DNA from: Diphasiastrum complanatum
Lineage: Eukaryota; Streptophyta; Lycopodiopsida; Lycopodiales; Lycopodiaceae
Assembly (NCBI GenBank): GCA_029204225.1
Contig: CM055097.1
Span: forward strand, 26,257,039 to 26,321,038
Direction: 5' to 3'
Length of the DNA: 64,000 nt
Shown: piece by piece, positions 46,366 to 59,935 of the stretch
How the letters are laid out: each line of letters begins with the position of its first letter
Numbering within the stretch: the first letter of the stretch is position 1
Translations under genes and position numbers: made by a program
The notes under the pieces: generated by a model
The model's database searches: none
What the model was told of the DNA's origin: nothing
The model's input: the letters and a program-made list of their open reading frames with translations, nothing else

Positions 46366-47400
46366 CTTTCTTACTGTCGGGACAATTCGGTCTTTTCCAA
46401 TTAAGCTTTGCTATTTCCTAATGAAACCAGCTGCACAATACGGATTGCCCCCTAAGTAGGCAATTAACAAAACGGATCGAACACTATAAAAGACGCTTCC
46501 TTTAAATATTGTACAAGCGTGCAAAGCGAGCTTGGGCTGGCTCACAGCTCATCCACGAGAAGCCAAAAGCAACTGAGCCCAAAACTTAGTATGCTTCCAG
46601 ACAGTTATTCTATGAAGACCAGAAACAAAAATTAAAGCTTTTTTTAGCAAAAACAACCCAAAAAAGCAACTGCACCCAAAACTGTGACCAGCGTGCTGTC
46701 AGGCAGTTAATCCACGAGGACCCAGATCCAGAAACCAAGGTTTTTCCAATAAAACAACCCAAAAAAGCAACTGCAGCCAAAACTCAGCATGCTGCCAGGC
46801 AGTTCACCCGAGACCCAGTTCCAAAAATTAAACAAAACAACCCAAAAAAGCAACTTTACGATCACGCCATGCAGAGTGCGACTCCCCAGACCCAAAATTT
46901 GGTATAAAAACCAATTCCGCAGATTGAGAAAAGAAACCCAGCACAAGGCTCAACCCATCATGCGACAGATTGGAAGAAATTAAGCAGAAACAGCAGGAGT
47001 TTCCGACGGATTACCCGACCACACATTATAAAACTAATACCCAAAATTGGGTGTCAAATCAGGCAGGATAAAAGGTCAGCAACAGGCGATGGTGAGAACG
47101 TGGGAGATGAAACAGAATAGGTAGAAAACAAAGCCCAGCAACAGAAACTGAAACATAACAGACGCAATTGCGTTGCACGCGAAAGCCGTTTTCTCATATA
47201 TATATATATATCTAAATATGAACAATCTATATGAAGGGACGGCCTCGCTTCAGCCCGGAGCATTGGCCAATCCCATGCGCGCGCTCTTACTCGCTCTAAC
47301 GCCAGGTAGCGGCTGGGAGGGTTTAGAAGGCCAGCCCAGCCAGCCACGGCCATGCAACTCACTCGCGACGCTTTTGGAAAGTGCAAAGGGCTTCGCCTCC
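46366..47400 (-). promoter_or_regulatory. Upstream region of the epimerase gene
   Basis: No gene is seen. On - no TATAAA box is obvious within 150 bases of the start codon; TATAAA words here (46480s, 46900, 47028) point the other way. The region holds the tandem repeat at 46560-46860 and a TA run at 47196-47211. Confidence 0.3.
46560..46862. repeat. Tandem repeat upstream of UGE, ~90-100 bp x3.5
   Basis: Units begin near 46562, 46657, 46757 and 46838 with the common word AAAGCAACTG(C)A(G)CCCAAAAC. They continue through AG(C/T)ATGCT(G/T)(C/T)CAG(G/A)CAGTT and a GACCCAG(A/T)TCC word to CAAAACAACCCAAAA. The array lies 200-500 bases ahead of the start codon and may carry repeated regulatory sites (inference). 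Confidence 0.8.
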
Positions 47401-47404
47401 GATT

Positions 47405-47414
47405 GACACGTGTC
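47405..47414. promoter_or_regulatory. G-box palindrome GACACGTGTC
   Basis: Perfect 10-bp palindrome with a CACGTG core, the binding site of plant bZIP and bHLH factors including ABA- and light-response regulators. It lies 1.04 kb ahead of the epimerase start codon; a role is unproven. Confidence 0.4.
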
Positions 47415-47993
47415 TGCCGTGTTATTATCTCTTTGTTGCAAGGTCACCTGGCCATGGGGCATGCCACATGTCATGGATCTCACTCTGAATTTGTTGGGTT
47501 GACCTAGTGAGTTGCAAAGAGTCTCTAGGATTGCAATGAGAGGATTTTGTATTTTTTTTCTCAGTCAATCTCATAAAGAAGATTGCATTATTTCCACAAA
47601 AGTGATAGTGATAGAAGAGTTGAATAAAATAAGCGAAAGAAGTGGATGCATATAAGGAGCGTCGTATTTACATCGCGATCTGAACTGCAAGGTGTCCCAC
47701 CCTCATCCACTCATGCAAAATGCTCGTTTGTAGTAGAGAAATCTTGATAGCTTCTCACAAGCATTTTGCATCGTTGGATGAGAGATTGGATGAGAGATCG
47801 CTGCTACCTCCTTTTATTAGTTTTTCCTTGTGTGCAAATATCTTCCATGGGCAAGATATCATAACATTTTGACAAAAATTGACCATGGCATTCCTCGTGT
47901 TGAGTTTAAGTAGAATAAATCTTATCATTACTTTTAATGCGTTGAAATCATGCTCCAATATTTTCGGGGTTTTTTGACATACAATTTTAGGAA
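47415..47993. other. Intergenic, no gene seen
   Basis: No recognisable coding sequence or element terminus. Confidence 0.5.
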
Positions 47994-48018
47994 TCTCTCT
48001 CTCTCTCTCTCTCTCTCT

Positions 48019-48052
<34 letters not shown>
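47994..48052. repeat. (TC)13 followed by (AT)16 microsatellite
   Basis: Pure TC to 48019, then AT to about 48052. It marks the left edge of the copia fragment that follows. Confidence 0.95.
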
Positions 48053-48054
<2 letters not shown>

Positions 48055-48059
48055 TTTCT

Positions 48060-48815
48060 CAACATTTTTCTCACCCAATTAGGGTTTGTGAAAAATTGCA
48101 AGAGCATTGATACTCCCACGGAGCATTTGTAAAGGATCCTATAAAAGGGGATGGAAGATCCTTCGAGGACATCACCCTCTATAGGAGTCTTATTGGCTTC
48201 CTTATATGGTTGACCATTCCTAGGCCGGATTTGAGCTTTAGTGTGCATTAATTGATTCGATTCATGCAAGAACCGAAAGTTTGTAATTGGAAATCTACCA
48301 AAAGAACCTTGAGATATGTTTTCTCTAAATTTGATTATGGATTGATCTATAGGATTTATCAATGGTTGCCTACTCGGATTCAGACTTTTCAAGTGACAAA
48401 GTGGATAGAAAGTCCACTTGGAGTGCTTATACTATCTTTCTTGGAGGCAATATTGTGTCTTGGTTATCCAAGAAACAAGATACTATATCTTTATCTTCAT
48501 GTACTTACAAGGCCCTTACAACTACTACTAAGGAGGTATTATGGATCAAAAGGCCACTTATGGAGCTCAACTGCATCAAGGATTAAGATCTACCCGTTGT
48601 CAAGTGTGACAACATCTCATCTCAAGCTCTTGACAATAATCCAGTTTTTCATGCAAGAAGCAAGCATATCAAGATAGCACACCATTTTGTAAGAGAAAAG
48701 GTTATTGGAGGAGAGATCATCTTGGAGCATATTGGATCATCTTCATGTATTGACAACCTTCCACCAAACCATTGCTCAAGAGTGCTTTTATCAAGTTTAG
48801 ATCTAATCTTGGCTT
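48060..48815 (+). pseudogene. Copia reverse-transcriptase end and RNase H fragment
   Basis: The + strand reads YRSLIGFLIWLTIPRPDLSFSV and NWKSTKRTLRYVFSKFDYGL (end of reverse transcriptase and connection). In another frame come VAYSDSDFSSDKVDRKSTWS and GNIVSWLSKKQDTISLSS (RNase H), then ARSKHIKIAHHFVREKVI (the copia C-terminal motif). Only the 3' third of pol is present, with several frame changes. The TC/AT repeat sits where the upstream part should be. Confidence 0.75.
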
Positions 48816-48829
48816 GATTTCAAAATCTA

Positions 48830-49612
48830 TGTTGAAATAGATAGATATCTTTTGAGGAGTGTGAAAATTGTAAAAGTCATCTATCTTGAGGTTTGGGGGT
48901 CCTATTTCAAAACCACTCATTGTACACTTGTAACTAAGTGATTAGGCCAAATTTAGAGTTGGATTAGCTCATGATAGTGTAGGCTACTTACACTTGGCTT
49001 GATGGCAGAGGTCTAGTGACATTACACCTCTTGATTTCATTTGTCAATTTGGACCAATCATATTGTAAGATGCACCAAACTGGTCCAATCAGAGGTGGCA
49101 TGTAAGTGGTCCAATGATGGTAAGAGGTGATTTTAGAGAGGTCCAATCATTGAGCTCCATTGCCACTCTTCATGGATCTGGAGCTACTATGAGTGAGAGT
49201 GAGATCGAGTCCACACTTAGTTTTTTGATGAGAGATTTGGAGTTTGCATGCTCCAACACTTGGATTCTTTTTCTCATTCTCTCTCTAAGCGAGAGTTTGA
49301 TGTAACATTATCTCTCTACCTAAGAGCAAACCAATTCTATACTTAGTTTTTTCATCCAAAGCTTCCTCTCATTATGTGTGATGAATGGTAAGTGATAGAT
49401 GCATGTATTGAGCGCTCTTGCATTAGGTTTTTGAAGCTAGATTGCTTGTATCTTGTGATAGATAGATCTAAGTGCCATCACACACACCTTAGGAGATCAT
49501 TCACATTGTTTGAGATGTCCTCACACGTGTGAAAAGTACACATCTCTCACTCTACCACATTTCTTTGTCTTTATAAAATCATTGTTTTGTGTTCGTTGCA
49601 TGTAGCCACAAC
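48830..49612 (+). mobile_element. Probable 3' LTR of the copia fragment
   Basis: It follows the end of pol and starts with TGTTGAAATAG, the usual start of copia LTRs. It ends near ...GTAGCCACAACA. It contains CACACGTGTGAAAAGT near 49512. Without a 5' partner in the window the borders are estimates. Confidence 0.4.
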
Positions 49613-50563
49613 AATTTCCCATTTGAAAATAGAATCTAGATTTCAGTGTTAATGGCCATGAGGAAAATTAATCTAGTAAGATTTTACATTTAAGATACAT
49701 TTATTTTTTTAATTATAAAAAAATAATTTTGTATGGACAATTGTTGTTATATACTTTTGTAATTGGATTTTTTTATACATATTGATATAAAAGACTTATT
49801 ATTGGTCTTTTATAATGAATATAATTGCACAAAATTTAGCTCTATATATTTTAATATTTAGTCAAGAATAATTTTTTTTCTTGAAGTAAAAAGACTTCTA
49901 GGGATGAATGGAGTCAAAGTTTAGTACATAATAGATCCACTATATGGCTCCACTCTATCCAGAAAAAATTGATTTTTTTTTTTTAAATTTCTATCACCAA
50001 CATTGTTTTAGTAATTTTAGGACAATTCCAAGTCCCAATTTTTCCCCTTATGAGGTTCAACTGCACAAACTTGACAAAGACTTAAGCTTGAAGTTAAGTT
50101 CAAGCACACAAGCATCTACTAGAGAGGAAGAAAAATTTAATTCATCCCAAAACAAGAAAATTTTCCAATAAACCTCATAATAACCATGAATATGCACCTA
50201 GAAATAAACCTTGTTTGTGTGCATTTACTACAAAACTCCATAGGTGTTGACTAACATTAGGTCCCATTGTCTATTTTGAGGCCACAATTTCGACATAATT
50301 AACAAGGTAAATATCGACGTAAACCATTGAATTTTTTAATCTTTTTCTTTCAAGATACATCAATACCTACCTTAAAAAAAAAATGATTGAAAATGTTGTA
50401 GGTGAATATAGTTCAAAATTCATTTCTGTAGACGCGATCAATGTTGTAGAGCATTTATGCATCATATAAACCTATTGAAATCATGAAATGGATTTAATAA
50501 TGAATTTGGAAGTATTCGTACACACATTGTAAAATGTTGATTTGTAATTGTATAGACAACCAT
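49613..50563. other. AT-rich noncoding DNA
   Basis: Nothing recognisable; 49670-49890 is nearly pure A and T. Confidence 0.6.
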
Positions 50564-51551
50564 TGTTGAATTTACTGAAATTTTGGACCAAGAATGGATC
50601 TACAAGCGATCCACAAGAGGTGTTGGATGCTAGTTAGATTGATCATCCACAAATCTGATGCCTAGCTCTTGACCTAGATCAATTTTATGCACTTAACTAG
50701 CAAGAACAACAAGTAAATTGAACAAACTAATTGATGAGCAGCCTCACACATGTGAAAACTTGTCACTGTACAGACAATGGACAAAGAGTGAAGTAAATTA
50801 CCTATGGATAGCATTCATTGCAAAAGATCACAACACAAATAGTGAAAATAACATGAATTTGTCTCAAAATCAAGATCTCTCATCAGATTGTACAAAATTA
50901 GATTTTGAAGATCAGCTTACTAATGATGAAGCTATAGGAGATATTTGGGTAGAATTAGAGATAGACTCATTTGGTTTGGCGGATGCATGATGATGCGGCA
51001 AATGATAATGATGAACCACCAAATGAATAAGTGAGACAGCAGGATGTATTTCAACTCATTGTAATAGTAATCATATTGCTCACACATGTGATTACACCTT
51101 GTTAATTGACTAGTTGACATCAAACAAGAAGTCAACGCATGTGAGTACACAATTTGTGCTCATCATTTTTTTATGATACATAAATTTCTTTATTCACTTG
51201 TGCATATGGCAACCAGTGTTGATAGAAAATGGAATTCAATGTCTTGATAGGTAACAAATTCCAAAAGTGAGATCCATTTACATTCTATTTTATACCGTGG
51301 TTTATACCGAGGGTCCTTTTTTTTCATCAGTCTCAGTATTACCCTCGATTAGCAGAGTGTCCTGGAATGCCTCTTGCCACCTTGACCCGCTTTATAACCC
51401 TCCCTATATGCCTCTCTATAACCCTCTCCATAAATGTTTCAAAAACAAGTTCAAATTTGATAGGCTTATACCAAGGCCAAACACCGGGCCTGAGGCTCGA
51501 GCATTCCGCTCCCCCCGCAACTTATTCTAAAAACTATCTTTCAAGAAAATG

Positions 51552-51896
51552 CTAAAAAAGAGCCTTGGAACATCCTCCTGTAGTGATCCTTGAATTGTTG
51601 TTGGATTCATAAATCCCTTTCAATGAATCTGAAGCCTCCTTGGCCAAGATACAAGATGATACCTCTTTCAAGAGGTTATTGCTCACATTCATCTTGATGC
51701 AATGTAAGGCCAATCTAGCCTTTTTCTTGTATCTAATTTGCTCTTGCCCACCAAGAGGTTCATTCTCATCTTCTTGGACAATGTCGTAGAGATCATGGAG
51801 CAGCAAGAGTGACTTCATTCTCACTTTCCATATGGAATAATTTGTGGATGTAGGCCTCTCATTGGCTTCTAACAAGAATCCACCCATGGATGCCAT
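51552..51896 (-). CDS. Copia gag N-terminal domain, 114 aa open frame
   Basis: The protein begins MASMGGFLLEANERPTSTNY and continues SIWKVRMKSLLLLHDLYDIV, KARLALHCIKMNV and EASDSLKGIYESN. This is the copia gag pattern of a NYxxWKxxM segment, a hydrophobic helix, a KARLAL helix and a DSLKxxYE end. It stays open for 114 codons and stops in SKALF*. Gag would form the virus-like particle of the element. It lies 0.57 kb inside the primer site. Being cut before the knuckle and pol regions, it is probably non-functional. Confidence 0.65.
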   Translation of the reverse strand: MASMGGFLLEANERPTSTNYSIWKVRMKSLLLLHDLYDIVQEDENEPLGGQEQIRYKKKARLALHCIKMNVSNNLLKEVSSCILAKEASDSLKGIYESNNNSRITTGGCSKALF

Positions 51897-52468
51897 TATG
51901 AATTATTTTGCTCTTGAAATTCACAAAGATTTCACTATTTGGAATGATCTAAGGTAGACTTATAGCACTCAAAATGCTTCTAGTCTTGGCCCAATCAATC
52001 TAGCACAAAGCTTGAATGATGGTACAATGAGATCAATACACAAATCTAGCAAATCACTCCCTAGATCTATGATTTTTGGCAATCAACACTCTAATTCTCA
52101 CCACTCCCTATCAAGATCTGAAAAATGACTTTTTGAGGCCTGATTCAAGCTCTCAAACATTCCCATTAATGATCCATTCCAAGTTCTAGTCATTGATATA
52201 GAAACTATGAAGCTTGATCTAGACAATGCATCAAAAAATTTCAAAAATGGATGAGTGTGTGAATTATGGGACAAATTCGCACTCAAAAGATAGGTTCAGT
52301 ATAGTCCTACATGTGTGAACAATACACCTGCAACCAACAATCAAATTTGATCCAAAAAATTTGAAGCTATCACTTACTTCTAGCTCGCCCTCTCAAAACT
52401 AGATCAAAACTCAAAACTTACTAATTTTGGGTGTGATTATTGATCAATTAACTAGCCTCTTGTACTTA

Positions 52469-52480
52469 GCTCTGATACCA
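52469..52480 (-). other. Primer-binding site of the short copia element
   Basis: On - TGGTATCAGAGC, identical to the initiator-tRNA-Met primer-binding sequence, directly next to the right LTR. Confidence 0.9.
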
Positions 52481-52770
52481 TGTTGAATTTACTACAATCG
52501 ATTCACAAGAGGTGTTGGATGCTAGTTAGATTGATCATCCACAAATATAATGCTTAGATCTTGATCTAGATCAATTTTATGCACTTAACTAGCAAGAACA
52601 ACATGTGAATTGATCAAACTAATTGATGAGCAGCCTCACACATGTGAACCTATCACTGTATGGACAGTGGACTTTAGTGAAGTAAATTACCTATGGATAG
52701 CATTCAATTCCAAAGATCACAACACAAATAGTGAAATAGCATGGATTTGCCTCAAAATCAAGATCTCTCA

Positions 52771-54005
52771 AAAACTTTTGCTATCTAACTAAAAATAAAT
52801 GCATTTAAGACTACCATCCACATGCGGGAATAGGCTCCACACGTGTGGGATCAAGTTATGTACAAATAATCATAGATCAAAAGCTAGAATTTGACAATTT
52901 TAATAGTTATGATATATATTTGTTTGCAAAAAGACAAAAAAAAATTATTACTGAAAGAGATGATGACTTAATAGTAGATTGTGGAGGTAAACGTATAGGA
53001 TCTGCCTATATTAGAACCAATCTTTTTTTTTTTATCAAATTCTTGATGTAGAAGACGATAACTTCAAAAGGACATGAAATTACATCTAGAAAAAAAAAAC
53101 AAAAAAAAGACTAAAGTACGAAGATTCATTTCAAATATCGAGTCCTTTTATCTTTAATGGTATCATCATCATCATCTTCTACTTCATATTTAGATTTGAA
53201 TATTTCATGGTCCTTGTAACATGCGAAGGAAGTAGAACACAAGTATAAAATTATATACATGTACAACCTTACCTTTTTTTTAAATAAGATTACTATATTT
53301 AATTACATCAGAATAGATATGCACAAAAATGAGCGAGAAGATAACTTGAAACACATTACACTATGACTACACACAGGGGGGCCAAACATTGAAGCCATAT
53401 TTTGAAATCATTAATTCGTCAACCAATGAACAAACTTACTTCACAAAAAAGCCATTCCCAAACTCAAATACTAATGATGACACATTAAATTTAGAGATTG
53501 CATTCAAGGGCATTGCATAAAAGTATAAGAGGTTCATGCTTCGGTTATCTAACATAAGTGTATCTTTAGCAAAGTGTTGTATGATCATTGTAGCATGGGA
53601 CCTTTCTTTTGTAACAATCTTCTTAACCCTTAGGGAGATTGAATTTTTGTTGCTAAATTTGTATCCATGTGCTTGGCTATTCCCATTACAGTGTATTTGC
53701 TTAACCAAAGTAGGAAAATGGCTTTCATTTGATAAAGGTATGTCCATAAGAGACTGGGTCTTTTGTGTGCTAGTCATGCATGTATCAATAGACATAGAAA
53801 GTTAGTAAAGTTACATTAGGTGGGAAAGGTAATCACATCATATGTGATGATTCAAAAATATAAGGTAAATCAACTGAGGCCCCCACCAAAGCTTGAAGGA
53901 ATTTTGATTTGCTTATCTCAACCTCCAAGATGCTAATCTTTTTGTATCTAGTGATCAGCTTACAATGAAAACTTGTTTAAAGATTGCCACATTGCTTTAG
54001 AGAAA
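52771..54005. other. Noncoding
   Basis: Two opposed open frames at 53436-53805 have no family resemblance on either strand and I do not call either. No repeat structure noticed. Confidence 0.4.
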
Positions 54006-54675
54006 ATAAAAATTTAAGGCTTCCTATTCTGCTTGTGATTGCTTGGAACATAAAAACGATCAACATAGAGTTTTTTTTTGCTTGCAATGACATGAATATG
54101 CTCGATGTAATTGCTATTAAAAGATGAAACAACAATCCCTATACGAACTTGGTGGTAAGCAGGAATTATTCTTGAACATGTTAAAAAGATTGTGACATAT
54201 GCTACATGAAGACAAGTTTTTCATTATTTCACTTCTTGCAAACTTTATAATACAAATATAAACTGCTCCAAGATATTGTAACATCTTGTTTTGAAGTTGA
54301 AGATTTTCTATATTAAAAGGTTGCCACGTCATTTTTATGGAGAAAAAAAGGACTTGAAGGCTTCCGGAACATTCTACATATGACTGCTTGGAACATAACA
54401 AAGATTCAACATTAAAATGTTTGTTTCTTGGATTTTTGCAATGATCAACACATTTGCTAAATATGAAACAACAATCCATATCGACATATGAAGGTGGTAA
54501 GTAGGAAAAATAATTGAAAAATGATAAAAAGCTTTTATCTCAATGTAACATATGGTAGATGAAGACAAGTTCAAGTCATTACTCCCTTTCTCGCAAACTT
54601 TACAATACATACATAAATATTAATATAACATGCTGTGAATATTTTTTGAAGTTGGCATTTCCTATATTTTGTATC
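54006..54675. repeat. Tandem duplication, ~335-bp unit x2
   Basis: Unit 1 (about 54010-54335) and unit 2 (about 54350-54670) share, in order: GGCTTCC, GACTGCTTGGAACATAA, GATTCAACAT, ATGAAACAACAATCC, GGTGGTAAG(C/T)AGGAA, GT(A/G)ACATATG, GATGAAGACAAGTT, CGCAAACTTTA(C/T)AATAC and TTTGAAGTTG. The copies are perhaps 75 per cent identical. Open frames on - in both units are short and unlike known proteins. Confidence 0.7.
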
Positions 54676-56686
<2,011 letters not shown>

Positions 56687-56741
56687 CAACATCACATGGA
56701 ACACTAGTTTCACTAGAAAATTTGATAGGACTATGAATATG

Positions 56742-57545
56742 TCACATGTATGGAGAGCACAAAGCAGATCTTGATGCGTCATCACCTTCTCCTGCAGCAA
56801 GCTTGGTGAAAAGATCAATAATATTTGGACAATTCTTTTGACAGCCTTCACTGCAGAATTGGCCAGCAAAATTGTGCTCCAGGAAACCATCAGTGGATAA
56901 TCCCACTGACATTCTGTCCACCCCACAAGATCTCATGCATTCATCACTTTCTATCCATTCCTCAGCCTTTTCTGCCATGATAGTGGACGTCTGCAGCACC
57001 ACAACAATCAAGTAGCTTTAGTGAGAAGTTTTCTAGTACATGTCAAATCTTTTCTTTTCTTCTTCTTACTTGCGGGAGTTTCCTGCAGAATTGCAAAGAA
57101 ACAATGACAACGTGTACGTCAGATTGGAGTTCGCTTGCCATATACCTGACATTCATATAATGGGCTCCCACTTTTTGTTCTGTATTTTTCTAACACGCAA
57201 CGAGCACCTGACGACGATACAGCAAAAGCACAATCTTCCACGGGTAATTCTTCGCAGTCTATATTTGCTGTACCAATAACACGGATAGAAGAGAAAACCA
57301 GGTTAATACGTCCACAAAATTCGGGTAGACTCTAGAGTTCATGCTATAGTATGAAAAATTTGATTCGTGCTTTGCGCAGTTACTGTTGCTAGTTTGAAAT
57401 TCTTAAATCAAATTACAAGTTCGATGTGATATCGATGCAGTTTTAAGTTGAAATAGAATAGATTTTTCAACTTACCATATGCGCCAATCGTATAGAGCGA
57501 AATTAGAGAAATGCCTATCAACAACCATTCTGTTGAGAAATACAT
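56742..57545 (-). CDS. PAR1-like secreted cysteine-rich protein, three exons, 146 aa
   Basis: Exons on -: 57545-57476, 57267-57146 and 56990-56742 (stop TGA). Introns of 208 and 155 bp have GT/AG borders and all phases fit. Residues 1-22 (MYFSTEWLLIGISLISLYTI) form a signal peptide; the mature part starts near ANIDCEELP. CAFAVSSSGARC, ESDECMRSCGVDRMSVGLST and CSEGCQKNCPNIIDLF match the PAR1 (photoassimilate-responsive protein 1) family. Ten Cys (28, 36, 47, 63, 82, 86, 110, 114, 118, 142) suggest disulphides in the apoplast. The molecular role of PAR1 proteins is not established; tobacco members respond to sugars. It is shorter than the usual 170-190 aa because it ends soon after LAAGEG. I chose the ATG at 57545 because it gives a clean signal peptide; an upstream in-frame ATG exists at 57590. 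Confidence 0.9.
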
Positions 57546-58016
57546 CTTTGTAGAATGCATGTGTTGAGATGGTTCAGCTGTGCAATACACAAAAAGGCAA
57601 GAGCTTCACACAGAGAAAGATAGCAAAATTGTACAAAGCAGTACGATATGAGCACACTTCGAGTTTTGCAGACGTAAAGGGACGGAGCCTGGGTCTCTCT
57701 GCCAGCTCGTTGATGCCACTACTGACAAGATGTGAAGGAGGAGCTCAAGACATCAAGATGGAGCTTGTAGCTCTCATGCCTTGGATCATTTGTAAGAGTT
57801 CTGGAATCTGGAATCCATGAACGTCTACGTATATAGACGTTAGGTGGATGAATTGGGCTTCAGCTGCGCCGAGTGTTAGTGCATATGCATGGCGAATGCC
57901 AAATTAGCGTGGACTGTTGCATATCCCATCTCGAAGCCGGTGCCAGCGATCACGTTGGCTGGTGCACTTGCCGTTTCCGCAGCAATTGCCGTTTCCAAAG
58001 CTCTATATATACATAT
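57546..58016. other. PAR1 gene upstream flank
   Basis: Presumed promoter and 5' UTR of the minus-strand PAR1-like gene. No clear TATA box was identified. No other gene. Confidence 0.3.
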
Positions 58017-58017
58017 C

Positions 58018-58077
<60 letters not shown>
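58017..58077. repeat. (TA)10 followed by (GA)20 microsatellite
   Basis: TA from 58017 to 58036, then GA to 58077, with nothing between. The mirror-image arrangement (TC then AT) is seen at 47994-48052. Confidence 0.95.
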
Positions 58078-58078
<1 letters not shown>

Positions 58079-58499
58079 GAAGAAGTCGCGGTTGGGAGAG
58101 GCGTGTTCCTTGCTTTGGAACATATAACATGTGAGCTTCCATCCAAATAATTTTTTGTAAACAAAGCAAAGCTTAATCTCCAAGTCAATAGTACCCAAGA
58201 CTTTCATCTCCTTGCTTGTTCTAATTTCAACCAAGAAACCAAGAAATCATGTGCATCTCCAACATGAATCACATGTAAGTAGTGAACTTACATTTGCCTA
58301 TACAATCAACACTATGCCTAAGACATATTGGACAATGTATATAGTATGCTAAGCGTAATGCATCATGCACATTGAAGATTGCATGGATTGCAACTTCAAG
58401 CCCTTTGCAAGTTGTAGCTAAGCTTCAACCATATTAAGATATCAAAACGACAAGCCTATATCATAATAGCAATGCATCATATCATTATACCATTTTAAC

Positions 58500-58730
58500 A
58501 CAAGACCCAGAACGTGTTCTAAGGTGGCAACATTCCAGAAGGGTCGTTCTAGAACGCTAGCATTTAGAAACCCGAAATGTTTTAGATGAGTTGTTTGACA
58601 CCCATATCAAAAAAACAAAATTTACGTTTCGAGATTACGTTCCAGGACAAAATTCCAGAATGTGTTCCGAGATGCATATTTGTTGTCCACATTCTAAAAT
58701 GCATCCCAGAACACGTGACACCATCTATCA
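58500..58730. repeat. Cluster of GAACGTGTTC-type near-palindromic words
   Basis: AGAACGTGTTCT, CATTCCAGAAGGG, TTCTAGAACG, ATTCCAGAATGTGTTCC, ACGTTCCAGGA, CATTCTAAAATGCATCCCAGAACACGTG. These short palindromes and variants follow each other over 230 bases. The composition matches the subterminal region of the MITE at 37.78 kb. No paired termini found. Confidence 0.45.
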
Positions 58731-59935
58731 TATTGTTGATGGCATGTATGAGTAGCAACACTATTGCAAGAAAGGGTTATATATGTATATATAGATATGT
58801 GCTTGTGTCTCTAATGACACCATTCATCATGACATTGTGTGTAGATATGCATTAATCTACACGAAATAGTTAAAACAACATATATTATATCATTCTTATA
58901 TCTTTGATACGAATTTGATGCATATTCATGGGGTGCTCAGCAAAGTTTGAGATGGTAAGTGCTATGTTATTCATGTGAACATCAAAATCTCTCAAAGAAG
59001 AACTACTTATCTTGTTGTGATATATGGTCTAGGTACTCAATTTGAAACTATTTCAATATCATTTGAATTTTCCTCACACTCTCTATTTCATGTGCTATTC
59101 ATGGTGGATCCATCCAAAAGTATCATGAGTTGCATACTTTGCACTTGTTTGTTGCCTAGCTATCTTTATTGCTCACCCCCTATTGCACCTGACATAAATT
59201 TTGCGATCTCTTCTTCCCCATACTATCACCCATTTCATCTAATGATCAATATGACATCCCATGCATTGTTACATTTACTTACCTGGTTTTAAATGTTTTG
59301 TTGTGAGAAGTGGACTCACTTCCAACCCTTCATATCCATTATAGTTCTACATTGATTAGAGCTATGTTTGGGTCACACATGTCACCCAACTCTTTCTTTA
59401 AGAAGACACTTTCTTTGATGAAGCAAGATCCTCACGTTACACCATTTTATTGCTAGAGATCATTGAACTAACTTGAAACATTTTAAAGAGTAAATAAAAA
59501 AGATATGATTATATCTCATCTCACTTCACATATGTTAATTCTGCCATACCAGATCTGATCCTTTTGGGCAGTCCAGCATAGTATTTTGCCATGATGATCC
59601 GTTCAGAGATCATTGGTTACAATCCTTCACTAATTGGATGATTCGATAGGTGTAGTCTCGGATTATTTCATTAGGGAACTTTTTTAGTTTAGATAATCCT
59701 GCATTGGTGGTCTCCATAGTTCAGCACTAGAATGTCGCAAAGTAGCTGGTTGGTGAATTGCTTCAAGGTTTGCTCAAGGACTTTGGTGTTCCAACCTCGT
59801 TTTTTTTTTTGTTTTGGAGATGGAGAAGAAGAAGAAGAGAAGAGAATCAGTAAATGGTGGATCAGTATGGATGAGATTTCTGCAAGAGTTCTTGATGGAC
59901 AGATTTGTCAAGATCTTGAAAAAACTCAGTTTTTT
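58731..59935. other. Noncoding, possible retroelement debris
   Basis: A + frame at 58975-59292 (VIYGLGTQFETISISFEFSS...) has a faint likeness to the middle of copia gag, but not enough to call. Confidence 0.35.

Larger units (their letters stand above)
50564..52770 (-). mobile_element. Short copia element with both LTRs
   Basis: The left LTR at 50564-50882 (TGTTGAATTTACTG...GATCTCTCA) and the right LTR at 52481-52770 (TGTTGAATTTACTA...GATCTCTCA) align over their whole length apart from a 30-base extra piece in the left one. The right LTR is followed inward by the primer site (52469-52480), so the element reads -. The interior is only ~1.6 kb with a gag start and no pol, so it is a deletion derivative. 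A 5-bp target duplication is not evident (ACCAT left, AAAAC right). Confidence 0.75.

Noticed and set aside
46470-46500. TATAAAAG near 46484 as promoter of the epimerase
   Set aside because: It points in the + direction, away from the minus-strand gene, and no + gene follows.
50718-50990. 90-codon frame on + ending LTNDEAIGDIWVELEIDSFG
   Set aside because: Tempting acidic C-terminus, but the first two thirds are LTR sequence read on the wrong strand of a minus-strand element.
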